Source: Pararhodobacter zhoushanensis
GTDB taxonomy: Bacteria; Pseudomonadota; Alphaproteobacteria; Rhodobacterales; Rhodobacteraceae
NCBI RefSeq assembly: GCF_025949695.1
Contig: NZ_JAPDFL010000001.1
Span: 395,001-459,000 of the forward strand
DNA length: 64,000 nt
Reading direction: 5' to 3'
Shown: piece by piece, positions 9,491-19,227 of the stretch
How the letters are laid out: each line of letters starts with the position of its first letter
Position numbering within the stretch: position 1 is the stretch's first letter
Translations under genes and position numbers: made by a program
The notes under the pieces: generated by a model
The model's input: only the letters and a program-made list of their open reading frames with translations
The model's database searches: none
Told to the model about the DNA's origin: nothing

Positions 9491-9874
9491 ATGGCTGACG
9501 TGAACCGGGGCAACCGGCCGCTTTCCCCGCACCTGCAAGTTTATCGCCTTCCGCTTGTTGCTATCATCTCCATCATGACCCGGATCACCGGCGTCGGCAT
9601 GGTGCTGTCGAGCATCTTTGTCGTGTGGTGGTTCGTTGCCGGTGCCTATTCGCCCGACTACTTCGCCACGGCGGACTGGCTGCTGAGCAGCTGGATCGGC
9701 AAGCTGGTGCTGATCGTCTCGCTTTGGGCGCTGTGGTTCCACTTTGCCAACGGCATCCGGCACTTTTTCTTCGACCTTGGCAAAGGGTTGGAGCTGCCCA
9801 GCGTGCAACGGTCGAACTGGTACGTGATCGGCGCCTCGGTGGTGCTGACCGTCCTGACCCTGTTTCTGGTGTGA
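9491..9874 (+). CDS. sdhC: Succinate dehydrogenase cytochrome b556 subunit
   Basis: Membrane anchor of complex II, 127 residues with three transmembrane helices. The RPLSPHLQVYRLP motif near the N-terminus and HFANGIRHFFFDLG, with a haem-binding His, are diagnostic of SdhC. It carries quinone and haem b sites together with SdhD. It is the first gene of sdhC-sdhD-sdhA-sdhB, with spacings of 11, 10 and 14 bases and no internal terminator. The long AT-richer leader with paired TGTGATCAC sites suggests regulated transcription of the whole operon. Confidence 0.97.
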   Translation: MADVNRGNRPLSPHLQVYRLPLVAIISIMTRITGVGMVLSSIFVVWWFVAGAYSPDYFATADWLLSSWIGKLVLIVSLWALWFHFANGIRHFFFDLGKGLELPSVQRSNWYVIGASVVLTVLTLFLV

Positions 9875-9885
9875 CGGAGCGCAAA

Positions 9886-10263
9886 ATGAGCTATAAAACC
9901 GACTATCAGAATGTCGAAGGTCTGGGCAGCGCCGGTGAAGGCGTCCAGCACTTCTGGCTTCAGCGCCTGACAGCGATCGCGCTGGTGCCGCTGGCCATCC
10001 TGTTCGTGATCCCCTTCGGCCAGGCCCTTGGTGGCGGCTATGAGGCGCTGATCGCGACCTATGGCAAATTCGGCAACGCGGTCACCGCCATGTTGTTCAT
10101 CGCGGTTGCGTGCTGGCACTTCACCATCGGGCTGCAAGCGGTCATCGAAGATTATACCGCTGGCTTTACGCGTCTGGTCTGGCTGATCGCGTCCAAACTG
10201 TTTGGCGCGGTTCTGGGCGTCAGCGGCGTCGTTGCCATCGCCACCATCCTGTTCCGCGCCTGA
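9886..10263 (+). CDS. sdhD: Succinate dehydrogenase membrane anchor subunit
   Basis: A 125-residue three-helix anchor. The [14 protein letters not shown] opening ([19 protein letters not shown]) and [15 protein letters not shown], which carries the haem-ligand His region, are typical of alphaproteobacterial SdhD. The start at 9886 was chosen because [19 protein letters not shown] precedes the first helix as in homologues; a longer open frame overlaps sdhC. It is the second gene of the operon. Confidence 0.95.
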   Translation: MSYKTDYQNVEGLGSAGEGVQHFWLQRLTAIALVPLAILFVIPFGQALGGGYEALIATYGKFGNAVTAMLFIAVACWHFTIGLQAVIEDYTAGFTRLVWLIASKLFGAVLGVSGVVAIATILFRA

Positions 10264-10273
10264 GGACGAACCG

Positions 10274-12079
10274 ATGTCTGCATATGAAATTCAAGAACAC
10301 ACCTATGACGTTGTCGTGGTCGGCGCCGGTGGCGCGGGTCTGCGCGCGACGCTGGGCATGGCCGAACAGGGCCTGAAAACCGCCTGTATCACCAAGGTCT
10401 TCCCGACCCGTTCGCATACCGTGGCAGCACAAGGGGGCATCGCCGCTTCGCTTGGCAACATGGGCCCGGACAGCTGGCAGTGGCACATGTACGACACCGT
10501 CAAAGGGTCGGACTGGCTGGGCGATACCGACGCGATGGAATATCTGGCGCGCTCAGCCCCCAAGGCCGTGTATGAGCTGGAGCATTACGGCGTGCCTTTC
10601 TCGCGGACCGAGGAAGGCAAGATCTATCAGCGCCCCTTCGGTGGCCACACCACCGAATATGGTGAAGGCCCGCCCGTGCAGCGCACCTGCGCCGCGGCGG
10701 ACCGCACCGGCCACGCCATTTTGCACACGCTCTATGGCCGTTCGCTGAAAGAAAAAGCGCAATTTTACATCGAATACTTCGCAACCGATCTTCTGATGTC
10801 GGAAGACGGCGAATGCACCGGCGTTCTGGCATGGAAACTGGATGACGGCACGCTGCACCAGTTCAACGCCAAGATGGTCGTGCTGGCCACCGGCGGTTAT
10901 GGCCGCGCCTATTTCAGCGCGACCTCGGCCCATACCTGCACCGGCGACGGCAATGGCATGGTCGCCCGCGCGGGTCTGCCGCTGCAGGACATGGAGTTCG
11001 TGCAGTTCCACCCGACCGGGATCTACGGCGCGGGTTGCCTGATCACCGAGGGTGCGCGCGGTGAAGGCGGGTATCTGACCAACTCGGAAGGCGAGCGCTT
11101 CATGGAGCGCTACGCGCCGACCTATAAAGACCTCGCCTCACGCGATGTGGTGTCGCGCTGCATGACGATGGAGATCCGTGAAGGCCGCGGTGTTGGTCCG
11201 AACAAGGACCACATTCACCTGCACCTCAACCACCTGCCGCCCGAAACGCTGCACCTGCGCCTGCCGGGTATCTCGGAATCGGCGCGGATCTTTGCGGGCG
11301 TGGACCTGAACAAGGAACCGATCCCGGTTCTGCCGACCGTTCACTACAACATGGGCGGCATCCCCACCAACTATTGGGGCGAAGTGCTGAACCCGACGGC
11401 TGAGAATCCGACCCGCACCGCGGCCGGCCTGATGGCTGTGGGTGAGGCCGGTTGCGCCTCGGTCCATGGGGCGAACCGTCTGGGCTCGAACTCGCTGATC
11501 GACCTCGTGGTGTTTGGCCGCGCGGCAGCGATCCGTGCGGGTCAGATCATCGACCCGGCCTCGGCCAACCGCGACACGTCGAAAGCGGCGGTTGAAGCCG
11601 CGGTTGACCGCTTCGACCGGCTGCGCAACGCCAACGGCGCGATCCCGACGGCCGAGCTGCGTCTGGAAATGCAAAAGACGATGCAGGCCGACGCCGCCGT
11701 GTTCCGCACCGACAAGACGCTGGGCGAAGGCGTCGAGAAGATGAAGGCGGTCGCGGGCAAGATGGGCGACATCAAGGTTACCGACCGCTCGCTGGTCTGG
11801 AACAGCGACCTGATGGAAACGCTCGAGCTGGAAAACCTGATGCCCTGCGCGCTGGCCACCATCGTCGGTGCCGAGGCCCGCAAGGAATCGCGTGGCGCCC
11901 ATGCGCATGAGGATTACCCGAACCGCGACGACGAGAACTGGCGCAAGCACACGCTCTCGTGGGTCGATGGCAATCAGGTACGCCTCGATTATCGCCCTGT
12001 CGTTCTCGATCCGCTGACCGCGGAAGCCGACGGCGGAATCGAACTCAAGAAAATCGCGCCCAAAGCGCGCGTTTACTGA
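10274..12079 (+). CDS. sdhA: Succinate dehydrogenase flavoprotein subunit
   Basis: Catalytic subunit of complex II, 601 residues, full length. The FAD dinucleotide-binding loop is [13 protein letters not shown]; covalent FAD attachment is expected at the His in [18 protein letters not shown]. Substrate and catalytic blocks include [36 protein letters not shown] and [18 protein letters not shown]. The C-terminus ends in APKARVY, as usual for SdhA. The start at 10274 follows GAGGACGAACCG. It oxidises succinate to fumarate at the cytoplasmic face and passes electrons to SdhB. Confidence 0.98.
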   Translation: MSAYEIQEHTYDVVVVGAGGAGLRATLGMAEQGLKTACITKVFPTRSHTVAAQGGIAASLGNMGPDSWQWHMYDTVKGSDWLGDTDAMEYLARSAPKAVYELEHYGVPFSRTEEGKIYQRPFGGHTTEYGEGPPVQRTCAAADRTGHAILHTLYGRSLKEKAQFYIEYFATDLLMSEDGECTGVLAWKLDDGTLHQFNAKMVVLATGGYGRAYFSATSAHTCTGDGNGMVARAGLPLQDMEFVQFHPTGIYGAGCLITEGARGEGGYLTNSEGERFMERYAPTYKDLASRDVVSRCMTMEIREGRGVGPNKDHIHLHLNHLPPETLHLRLPGISESARIFAGVDLNKEPIPVLPTVHYNMGGIPTNYWGEVLNPTAENPTRTAAGLMAVGEAGCASVHGANRLGSNSLIDLVVFGRAAAIRAGQIIDPASANRDTSKAAVEAAVDRFDRLRNANGAIPTAELRLEMQKTMQADAAVFRTDKTLGEGVEKMKAVAGKMGDIKVTDRSLVWNSDLMETLELENLMPCALATIVGAEARKESRGAHAHEDYPNRDDENWRKHTLSWVDGNQVRLDYRPVVLDPLTAEADGGIELKKIAPKARVY

Positions 12080-12093
12080 GCGGGGACAGGCAG

Positions 12094-12873
12094 ATGGTAC
12101 AACTCACTCTACCCAAGAACTCGAAAATCCGCACCGGCAAGACCTGGCCCAAACCGGCGGGCGCGACCAAGCTGCGCACCTTCCGCATCTATCGCTGGTC
12201 GCCCGATGACGGGGAAAACCCGCGCGTCGACACCTATTTCGTCGATATGGACAGCTGCGGGCCGATGGTTCTGGACGCGCTGATCAAGATCAAGAACGAG
12301 ATCGACCCGACGCTGACCTTCCGCCGGTCCTGCCGCGAGGGGATTTGCGGATCCTGCGCGATGAACATCGACGGGCGCAACACGCTGGCCTGCATCTTTG
12401 GCATGGATGAGGTCAAAGGCGACGTGAAGATCTATCCGCTGCCGCATATGCCGGTGGTCAAGGATCTGATCCCGGATCTCACGCATTTCTACGCCCAGCA
12501 CGAATCGATCATGCCGTGGCTGGAAACCAAGACCAACACGCCAGCCAAAGAGTGGAAACAGTCGATCGAGGACCGCTCGAAGCTGGACGGTCTGTATGAA
12601 TGCGTGATGTGCGCCTGCTGTTCGACCTCGTGCCCCAGCTACTGGTGGAACGGCGACCGCTATCTGGGCCCAGCCGCCCTGCTGCACGCCTATCGCTGGA
12701 TCATCGATTCGCGCGATGAGATCACCGGCCAGCGTCTGGACGAGCTGCACGATCCGTTCAAACTCTATCGCTGCCACACGATCATGAACTGCACCTCGAC
12801 CTGTCCCAAAGGTTTGAACCCTGCCAAGGCAATCGCCGAGATCAAGAAGATGATGGTCGAGCGGGTCGTCTGA
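12094..12873 (+). CDS. sdhB: Succinate dehydrogenase iron-sulfur subunit
   Basis: A 259-residue electron-transfer subunit with three clusters. The [2Fe-2S] ligands lie in [16 protein letters not shown] plus a downstream Cys (NTLAC); the [4Fe-4S] and [3Fe-4S] ligands lie in [16 protein letters not shown] and [19 protein letters not shown]. It follows sdhA directly, without the small hypothetical gene sometimes present between them in relatives. A strong terminator follows the stop. Confidence 0.98.
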   Translation: MVQLTLPKNSKIRTGKTWPKPAGATKLRTFRIYRWSPDDGENPRVDTYFVDMDSCGPMVLDALIKIKNEIDPTLTFRRSCREGICGSCAMNIDGRNTLACIFGMDEVKGDVKIYPLPHMPVVKDLIPDLTHFYAQHESIMPWLETKTNTPAKEWKQSIEDRSKLDGLYECVMCACCSTSCPSYWWNGDRYLGPAALLHAYRWIIDSRDEITGQRLDELHDPFKLYRCHTIMNCTSTCPKGLNPAKAIAEIKKMMVERVV

Positions 12874-12892
12874 CCGGATCTGACGCATCGCC

Positions 12893-12923
12893 AAAAGGGC
12901 CGCAGAAATCTGCGGCCCTTTTA
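12893..12923 (+). terminator. Intrinsic terminator of the sdh operon
   Basis: AAAAGGGCCGCAGA pairs with TCTGCGGCCCTTTT around a two-base loop, ending in a T-tract 20 bases after sdhB. Its symmetry would also stop the antisense strand. Confidence 0.9.
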
Positions 12924-13070
12924 CTTTACCCCGTTCACGCGCCACCTTGCCCCCTTCGCGCACCCCGGACGAAGTGCCGTTGGGCGGCCCATGCGGCGCG
13001 TCTGCGGCGCGGTGGCATGGGCTTTCCGGATACACTGGCTTGCGCTGCCGTGTTGTTGTGCCTTCGGGCT

Positions 13071-13892
13071 CTACCGCCCCAGCAACCTGCGCAATGACGA
13101 TTGGCCTTGCTGCAATAGCATCAAGGCCCCGGAACTGGCCGTCTCGGCCTGAATTTGCTGAACCTGCTCGGACAGGAAGAAGCGGCGGGTCAGTGTTTCG
13201 ACCGCCTCGGGGTCATCGAACTGGGCGATGCTGTCCGAGCCCATCAACCGCTCTGTCCGGTCTTTGAGGATATCGACCTGCCGGTCGATATCCAGCGTGC
13301 CAAAACCGTCGGGCAAAAGATAGGCGGTCTCGAACACCGCGCGCAGGCTTGGGGTGCCAAGCACCGTGTACCATCGGGCAGCTTCGCTGATGTCTTGCGC
13401 CGCAAGCGCCGGCAGATCCCGCTCGAGCGCCAGCGCAAGGCGCATGGATTCACTTTGCACGCCAACCGCCTGCTCGAACGAGCGGTCACGGAAGTCACCC
13501 AGAAGTTTCTCGGCGAAACCGTCGAACTGATTCCAGCTGAGGTAGGTATCGCCAAACCCGAAGGCCACATTCAGTTGCTTGTAGCGCTTGTCAGCCAGGC
13601 GATTGACGAAGCTGCCGTCTTCCTTGGCAGGGCTTTCCAGCACCTTTTGAATATAGGCCCGGTTTGGCAGGTCATCTTGCAGACCAAATGCGGTGAGCGC
13701 GACACTCAGCAAGCGCCGGTCCTTTACCAGATCTTCGGCGCTGGTGATGGATTGGATCGTTTCGCGGAAATACGCCTCGTCGCGTTGGGTGGCAGGGGCG
13801 GCGATGAGCGCCGCCTCCTGTTGGTCACGGGTGCGCTGCAGAAACCGCCACCCCACATAGCCGTCAAGCGGCAGGATCGGTTGAAAGCTCAT
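13071..13892 (-). CDS. DUF1217 flagellar-associated protein
   Basis: A 273-residue protein of the DUF1217 family found next to flagellin export and assembly genes in Rhodobacterales and Rhizobiales. Recognisable parts are the YVGWRFLQRTRDQQ start, FRETIQSITSAEDLVKDRRLLSVALTAFGL, and the ADKRYKQLNVAFGFGD segment. The C-terminus resembles a flagellar-hook-like coiled region (SSGALMLLQQGQSSLRRLL). Its start overlaps the flbT stop by four bases, so it is the last gene of the fliC-flaF-flbT unit. The exact role is unknown; a structural or assembly role is inferred from context. Confidence 0.8.
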   Translation of the reverse strand: MSFQPILPLDGYVGWRFLQRTRDQQEAALIAAPATQRDEAYFRETIQSITSAEDLVKDRRLLSVALTAFGLQDDLPNRAYIQKVLESPAKEDGSFVNRLADKRYKQLNVAFGFGDTYLSWNQFDGFAEKLLGDFRDRSFEQAVGVQSESMRLALALERDLPALAAQDISEAARWYTVLGTPSLRAVFETAYLLPDGFGTLDIDRQVDILKDRTERLMGSDSIAQFDDPEAVETLTRRFFLSEQVQQIQAETASSGALMLLQQGQSSLRRLLGR

Positions 13893-14293
13893 TGTCGTGC
13901 CGCTGCCATGAGCCGGTCTTCGCGCGGCAAGAGAGCCCGCAAATGCCGCATTGCCGGATAAAAATCGCGCGCAAGCACGGATTGTGTCGCGCGATCCAGA
14001 AGTTGGCGGCTGTCGAAATCGGTCAGCACCTGGCTGAGTTGTTCGATCCCGCGCAACAATTGCGGGCTTGCCTGTTCGGGATCGGTATCACCGCTGAGCA
14101 CCAACTGCGCGATATAGGCCACGCGGCGCACCGGCGTGACCACTTCACCGGGATGAATCGCGTCGCGCAGCCGCAGGATATTGGCGTTGGGCGTGACAAT
14201 TGACAACCGGCTGCGGCGTTCACCATTTTCAATGACCGCGCCGTTGATCAGGACCCGTTCGCGCGGTGCCAGTTTCAGGATCAGCCCGCTCAT
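13889..14293 (-). CDS. flbT: Flagellar biosynthesis repressor FlbT
   Basis: A 134-residue post-transcriptional regulator. In Caulobacter, FlbT acts on the flagellin mRNA 5' leader and limits flagellin synthesis when hook assembly is incomplete. The LILKLAPRERVLINGAVIENG start and YIAQLVLSGDTDPEQA block are family-typical. ATGA overlaps occur on both sides, with flaF upstream and the DUF1217 gene downstream, so translation is probably coupled. A candidate leader hairpin is present upstream of the flagellin start. Confidence 0.92.
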   Translation of the reverse strand: MSGLILKLAPRERVLINGAVIENGERRSRLSIVTPNANILRLRDAIHPGEVVTPVRRVAYIAQLVLSGDTDPEQASPQLLRGIEQLSQVLTDFDSRQLLDRATQSVLARDFYPAMRHLRALLPREDRLMAAARQ

Positions 14294-14670
14294 GCTGTAC
14301 GCCCTCCTGGCCGCAAACCGCGCATGACGGCGGTGTTGATGTCGACCAGAACGTCTGCTGACGCATTGCCAGACAAGACCTGCAGGGTGTGCCGCAAGGT
14401 GAACTCGGCCAGATAGAACATGCGCGCCCTGAGATCGGCCGGAAACGCATTTTCGGGGTGGGCCAGATCAGCGGCAAAGGCGGCCCATAGGCGGCGGTTG
14501 TCGTTCAAGGCCTCGGTCAGGGCCGCACCTGTTCTGCCACGGGCGTGCGGAATGTGGGTCTGGATGCGGCCCGTGATCCGGGCCAGCACATCATATTCGA
14601 TATCACGCGGGGTTTTCAGCGCACGGGCGTGATGTCCATAGCTTGTGTGCGCATGGGCTGCGACGCTCAT
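14290..14670 (-). CDS. flaF: Flagellar biosynthesis regulator FlaF
   Basis: A 126-residue FlaF family protein, required together with FlbT for balanced flagellin production and secretion in alphaproteobacteria. Supporting blocks are an N-terminal YGHHARALKTPRDIEYDVL, NRRLWAAFAADLAHPENAFP and LRARMFYLAEFTLRHT. It starts 68 bases downstream of the flagellin stop on the same strand and overlaps flbT by four bases. Confidence 0.93.
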   Translation of the reverse strand: MSVAAHAHTSYGHHARALKTPRDIEYDVLARITGRIQTHIPHARGRTGAALTEALNDNRRLWAAFAADLAHPENAFPADLRARMFYLAEFTLRHTLQVLSGNASADVLVDINTAVMRGLRPGGRTA

Positions 14671-14738
14671 ATTAGGGCCTCATGGTGCGAATTCAGGGGC
14701 GAGGGTGGGCCGGGCGCTGATGCCCCCGGCCCGAGGCC

Positions 14739-16019
14739 TCAGCGGAAGAGCGCCAGGATGTTCTGCGGTGCCTGGTTGGCAATCGACAGAGCCTGAATAC
14801 CCAACTGCTGCTGAACCTGAAGCGCCTGCAGACGCGCCGAGGTTTCTTCCATATCGGCATCCACCAGCGAGCCGATCCCCGACTTCAGCGAACTCATCAG
14901 GCTGTTGACGTATTCGCTTTGGATGTCGATCCGACCCTGCGCCGAGCCGAAGTCGGCAGCAGCCCGAATCGCGGTCTGCGTCAGCCCCTCGATGGCCGAG
15001 AGAGCCGCCGATGCCCCTTCTTCGCTCGACACGTCGAGGCTGGACAGGATTTCCATCCCGCCGCCCGCCGTGCCACCCGTCGCCAGCGTCGACGTGGTGG
15101 TGATGCTGGCCGTGGTGTTGTTGGTGATCGACACCGCACCGGTCCCGTCGGTGCTGGCCGTGATCGCCACGCCTGCACTGGCGGCCTCAAAGTTGAGGCG
15201 ATCAACCAGCGCCGCCGAGATGTCGGACACCGTATCCCCGTCGCGCGCGATATAGCGCACCGGGTTGGTGATGCCGGTCAGACCACCGATGGCGTAGGAA
15301 TCGCCTGCAAGCACGCGGTTGCCGCCCCGTGCAAGCGTGGTGGTATCCCCGACCACGGTCATTGTCGCCGTGGCCGCAGCGGCAATCGCACCGGCGCCGG
15401 TCATGGCCGTTGCCGCCAGATCGGTACCTGCGCCGACAGATCCGGCCTGCGTACCCAGATCGGCCTTGGACACCGCGATATTCGACGCCGAAACGCTGCC
15501 CGAGCTGTTGCGATCCAGCGAGGACAGAATGCTCACGCTGCCGGACCCTTTGATGCCAGCGCCGGCGCCGGTATTCCCGACGATCTGCGCCACGGTCGCA
15601 CCGCCTTCGCGGTTCGACAGCAGGTTCAGGCCGTTGAACTGGGCCGCCCCGACAATCGACGAGATCTGGCTGCGCAGGGCGGTCACGTCGGTCTGGATCT
15701 TTTCGCGATCGACGTTCTCTTCCTGCGCGGCGACGACCTTGCCTTTGATCTCGGTCAGCAGGTCCGTGATCTGCTCGGACGCCGAGCGAGCCACCGCAAT
15801 CGTCGACGAGCCCAGCGCCAGGCTGTCAGCGATCCCCTTGAAGCCCTTGACGTCGGATTCCATCGTCTTCGAGATGGACCAGATCGCCGAGTTCTGACGG
15901 GCGGTCGAGACCGATTTACCCGTCGAGATCTCATTCTGGGTTTGGGACATGTTGGCGTTGATGGTCTTCAGCGTCTGAAGAGCCACCATCGCGGTGTTGT
16001 TGGTCAGAATTGAGGACAT
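14739..16019 (-). CDS. fliC: Flagellin
   Basis: A 426-residue filament subunit. The N-terminal D0/D1 domain (SSILTNNTAMVALQTLKTIN) and C-terminal D1/D0 domain (ending NQAPQNILALFR) are conserved. The centre, about residues 150-330, is a low-complexity Ala/Thr/Gly-rich D2/D3 region likely exposed on the filament. The ATG at 16019 follows AAGGGAATAACC. The leader carries a small hairpin (16063-16078), and a CtrA-like TTAA pair lies 146 bases upstream of the start. It is the first gene of the fliC-flaF-flbT-DUF1217 set. Confidence 0.96.
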   Translation of the reverse strand: MSSILTNNTAMVALQTLKTINANMSQTQNEISTGKSVSTARQNSAIWSISKTMESDVKGFKGIADSLALGSSTIAVARSASEQITDLLTEIKGKVVAAQEENVDREKIQTDVTALRSQISSIVGAAQFNGLNLLSNREGGATVAQIVGNTGAGAGIKGSGSVSILSSLDRNSSGSVSASNIAVSKADLGTQAGSVGAGTDLAATAMTGAGAIAAAATATMTVVGDTTTLARGGNRVLAGDSYAIGGLTGITNPVRYIARDGDTVSDISAALVDRLNFEAASAGVAITASTDGTGAVSITNNTTASITTTSTLATGGTAGGGMEILSSLDVSSEEGASAALSAIEGLTQTAIRAAADFGSAQGRIDIQSEYVNSLMSSLKSGIGSLVDADMEETSARLQALQVQQQLGIQALSIANQAPQNILALFR

Positions 16020-16062
16020 GGTTATTCCCTTGATAGAAGACGCGTTTTTGCGCCGGTTGTTT

Positions 16063-16078
16063 GCCGTTCGGAAACGGC
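16063..16078 (-). promoter_or_regulatory. Hairpin in the flagellin mRNA leader
   Basis: GCCGTT-CGGA-AACGGC on the plus strand forms a six-pair stem with a four-base loop, about 44 bases before the flagellin start on the minus-strand transcript. With flbT in the same operon, it is a plausible site for leader-level control; this is inference. Confidence 0.4.
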
Positions 16079-16164
16079 GACCAAGCCCTTTCTGGACCTG
16101 CGGCTCCGCCTTTGCGGAGAACGCGCCACCTGTATTGGTGCCCTGCCACCCTCGGGCGGATTTA

Positions 16165-16179
16165 CTAAGAGGGTCTTAA
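16165..16179 (-). promoter_or_regulatory. CtrA-like box upstream of flagellin
   Basis: On the minus strand the sequence reads TTAA-GACCCTC-TTAG, one mismatch from the TTAA-N7-TTAA consensus of CtrA. TTAA is rare in this GC-rich sequence, and CtrA controls motility genes in Rhodobacterales. Confidence 0.4.
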
Positions 16180-16225
16180 GACGCACCGCGCCAACACATC
16201 GCATTTCCTTCAAATCCTACACGCT

Positions 16226-16582
16226 TCACGCGCGCCGATGCAGGCTGCCCGCTTGCGGTTCGAGCGCGGCGCGCGCACCGTTGCGGCCGTAGGTCTGCCC
16301 GCGCCCGCCCTCACGCGCGCGAGTCAGCAGGGCACGGGCGTCGGTGATCCCGCTCAGCGCGGCGTCGAACAACCGCGCATTCCGGTGCGCCAGACTGCGG
16401 ACGGTCTGCATCAGCGCCTCGGCCTCGGGCGGGACCGACTCGCGCGCGGCGGACTCGATATGCTCAATCAACATCGCCTTGCGCGGGGCCAGCCGCGCCA
16501 GCCGGGACAGATCGCCTGCGGTCAGCGCCCGGCGCTCTTGCTCCAGCAGGCGGGTGAGTCGAATCAGGGCTGCGCGGGTCAT
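16226..16582 (-). CDS. Putative FlgN-like flagellar chaperone
   Basis: A 118-residue, helical, Arg/Ala-rich cytosolic protein: LIRLTRLLEQERRALTAGDLSRLARLAPRKAMLIEHIE reads like the first helices of FlgN-type export chaperones, which protect hook-filament junction proteins. Its start overlaps the stop of the rod-binding gene by four bases, and it lies directly upstream of flagellin on the same strand. No sequence signature is decisive, so the assignment depends on size, heptad-like pattern and context. Confidence 0.55.
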   Translation of the reverse strand: MTRAALIRLTRLLEQERRALTAGDLSRLARLAPRKAMLIEHIESAARESVPPEAEALMQTVRSLAHRNARLFDAALSGITDARALLTRAREGGRGQTYGRNGARAALEPQAGSLHRRA

Positions 16583-16860
16583 GGGCGTGCCCCCGCTGCA
16601 CGCTGTCTCAGCGCGTGCTCGATCGAATCGGCCAGACCGATTCCGCCGCGCGCGACCAGGGCGCGGGCCTGTTCGTCGGCCAGAAACGAGGTGAATTGCG
16701 CTTCACCCTCGCCGCCGCCACCGGGCCCGTCATGGGCGCGAAAAACGCCCGCACTTTTAAGCATTTCGGCCAGAAAGGCACTTTCGAGAGCCTCGGCGCT
16801 GCGGCGCAAAGCGTCGGGCGCAGGCGGTATCGGCGGCAAAGTCGCGGGAATCAGGGTCAT
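16579..16860 (-). CDS. Rod-binding domain protein (FlgJ N-terminal domain-like)
   Basis: A 93-residue protein containing only the rod-binding domain: ALESAFLAEMLKSAGVF, then FTSFLADEQARALVARGGIGLADSIEHAL. In enterobacterial FlgJ this domain is fused to a muramidase; in alphaproteobacteria it commonly stands alone, as here. It is expected to act in the periplasm during rod assembly. The start at 16860 was chosen over a longer hydrophobic extension because MTLIPATLPP directly precedes the domain and follows GGAGAAACCG. It is divergent from fliK and overlaps the FlgN-like gene. Confidence 0.75.
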   Translation of the reverse strand: MTLIPATLPPIPPAPDALRRSAEALESAFLAEMLKSAGVFRAHDGPGGGGEGEAQFTSFLADEQARALVARGGIGLADSIEHALRQRAAGARP

Positions 16861-16962
16861 CGGTTTCTCCGTTGTCGATGGAACCGACGCTCTCAGATCG
16901 CGGTAAAGAAGCAGTAACCAACGGCTGCTAGACCTGAGCTGTCCCAAGACCGGAGCCCCGGA

Positions 16963-19218
16963 ATGTTGCCCTTTGTCCTGTCCGACACCCCCCGTTGCCC
17001 CGCGCCACCGCCCCGGCGCGCACCCCCAGCGTGCCCGCAGCAGAGGCGTTTGTGGCCGTTCTGGACAGCCTGCGCGCCAGCGTCAGGCCCACAGAGCCCG
17101 TACCGCCGAAGGCTGACTCACCTGAAGAGGTGCAGGCCGGTGTTCAGGGGGACGCGCGGGAAAGGGTGACGGATGAGGCAGACGCCACCCCTGATGGTGC
17201 GCAGCCTGATGCTGCGCTGCCCGATATGGCGCAGCGGGACGCGAAACAGCCCGCGCCGGCTGACGTCTTGCCCACCGTCGCGGGCCCGCTTGCGCCGCCG
17301 CCGGTCACGGGCGAATCGCCCCCGCGCGCGCCTGCCCCCGCGGCCACCGCGCCGCGTCCTGAGATCACCGCGACGGTCGAGGCCTCTCCGCCTGAGCGCC
17401 CGGTCAAAGACAGCGCGCCACGCACGCCGCCCGCACCCGAAGCGTTGGTTCAGGGCCGAATCGCCCTGTCGCCGAAAGCCGCGCCGCCGCCGCAGAAACC
17501 GGCTCAGCCCGCGTCGATCGCTGCCGCCGAGGCATCGCCGGCGGTGGTGGCGCAGACCGATGTATCCACGGTCGACGCACCCGCGCAGCACGGCACCCCT
17601 GCCGCCGAGATCAGCGCCGCTCTGCCGCGCAAGTCAGTGCAAGATCACCCTGTTGAGCGCTCGGTTCGTGCCCCGCGCAGCGCACCGACACCGGTTCAGA
17701 ATGCGCCTGCGACCATCGCCCCGCCGCCGGTCCGACCGGATGCCCGCGCCGCGCCGTCCGCACCCGTGGGTCGGGTGATTGACGCTGCCCCCCGGCTCGC
17801 TCAGCCGCAGCCGGTTCAGCCAACCGAGACCGAAACGCGGACCCGGCCTGCCCCGTCGCATCCCGAAGCAACCGCCTTACCCGAACCGCCGCAACCTCCG
17901 GCGGAAAGCCCGCGCGCGCCGGTTCAACAGGGGCCGATTGCTCCGCTTCCCGCCGATCCGCAGGCAGGCCCCGTGCCTTCTGCTCCGACACCTGACGGAC
18001 CAGCCGCGCCGGTTACACCGGTCCCCGCTGCGCCCGCCGCGATTTTGGCGCCGCTGCCGCCGGAGATCACGGCCGACCCTGTCGCGCGCCGTCCTGTGAC
18101 CAAGGTCGTCCCGGCCCGGACCGATCTGGTTGCCGCGGCCTTCGGGCTTCGCCTGACAAACACGGCCCACCCCGCGCCGCCGCCCGGCGCACCCCTGCCG
18201 CCCGCCGTGCCGCCGGTGATTGAGCCTGCGGTCCAGCGCGACGCCCCGCCGATCCCCGCACCCGCCGTCGACGAGATCACGCGCAGCGCTCGCCGCCACG
18301 CTCGTGCGTGCGGTGCCGCAAGCGCCCCCCGTGCACCCTGTTGCCGTTGTGGCGGCGCCTCAGCCCCTGCCCGTCGCGCCAGAGCCACCCGACACCCGCG
18401 CCCCCGTGCCGGACCGCCACCCGACGCCCCAACCCCTAGCACGCGTCGAAACGCCGCCCCTCACCGCGGTCGCAGTCAACACCGCGCCCGCCCCGAAACG
18501 CGCCGAGCCGGTTGTCGCCAGACCCACGGACCCGCCCGACCTTGCCGCTCTGCATTCTGCCCCGGCAGGCGCGCCGATGGGCCCTGCCCCGGTCGAGCCA
18601 CCCGCACCGCGCAAAACCCGCGATCCGCTGCCCATGATGACCGTGGACGCAGCCCCGACAGAGCGCGCCCTGCCCCCCGACCCGGCGCAGCGCCCTGACG
18701 TACCTGCGCGCAGTGAGGCACCACAGCCCGAAGCGCGGCATCAGCCCGCCAGCGCCGAGACCCCGCGCCAGATCGCCGAACAGATCGCACCGCGCCTTGT
18801 GCAGGCCGGGCGCGCGGGCTTCGATATCGCCTTGCATCCTGAAGAGCTGGGCAGCGTCCGTCTGAAACTGGTCAGCCACGACGGCGGCAGCGTGTTGATC
18901 ATTCAGGCCGAGCGCCCCGAAACGCTGGACCTGATGCGCCGCCACATCGGCGCGCTTGAGCATGAATTGCGGGCGCTTGGCCATGATCAGCTGTCGCTGC
19001 GCTTTAACAGCACCAGCCCGCAGTCGCAGGGCACGAGCCCCGGCTGGCTAACGGGCGGTCAATCAGGGGCGCAGGGTGGCACGTATTCGGGCGGTCAACC
19101 GGGGAACCAATCGGGCAATACGCCGTCCACTGCGCCGCAGCCCGATCCGCCGCTCATCACCCCCGACCCAATCGCCGCGCGCAGTCTGGTGCGCGATCAC
19201 CTCGACCTCAGGCTCTGA
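16963..19218 (+). CDS. fliK: Flagellar hook-length control protein FliK (frame-shifted in this sequence)
   Basis: About 752 residues if repaired. The long middle is Pro/Ala-rich linker, typical of FliK. The C-terminal Flg_hook domain (FDIALHPEELGSVRLKLVSH through LMRRHIGALEHELRALGHDQL) interacts with the FlhB switch during hook-length control. The frame changes twice. The ATG at 16963 reads MLPFVLSDT and enters the main frame only if the C6 run at 16988-16993 had one more C; otherwise a TTG at 16995 must serve. Near 18285 the frame shifts again, repaired by two bases in the GCGC context (DEITRS-ALAATLVRA). Sequencing error is likelier than decay because codon pattern holds in each segment. 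It precedes flgD by nine bases. Confidence 0.8.
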
Positions 19219-19227
19219 GAGGACTTT

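Noticed and set aside
16903..16917. GTAA-N7-GTAA pair upstream of fliK
   Set aside because: Two mismatches from the TTAA-N7-TTAA rule; too weak to list as a regulatory site.
16963..19218. Programmed frameshift in fliK
   Set aside because: Two shifts in opposite senses at a C-run and a GC repeat are better explained by indel errors like those at the other four genes.
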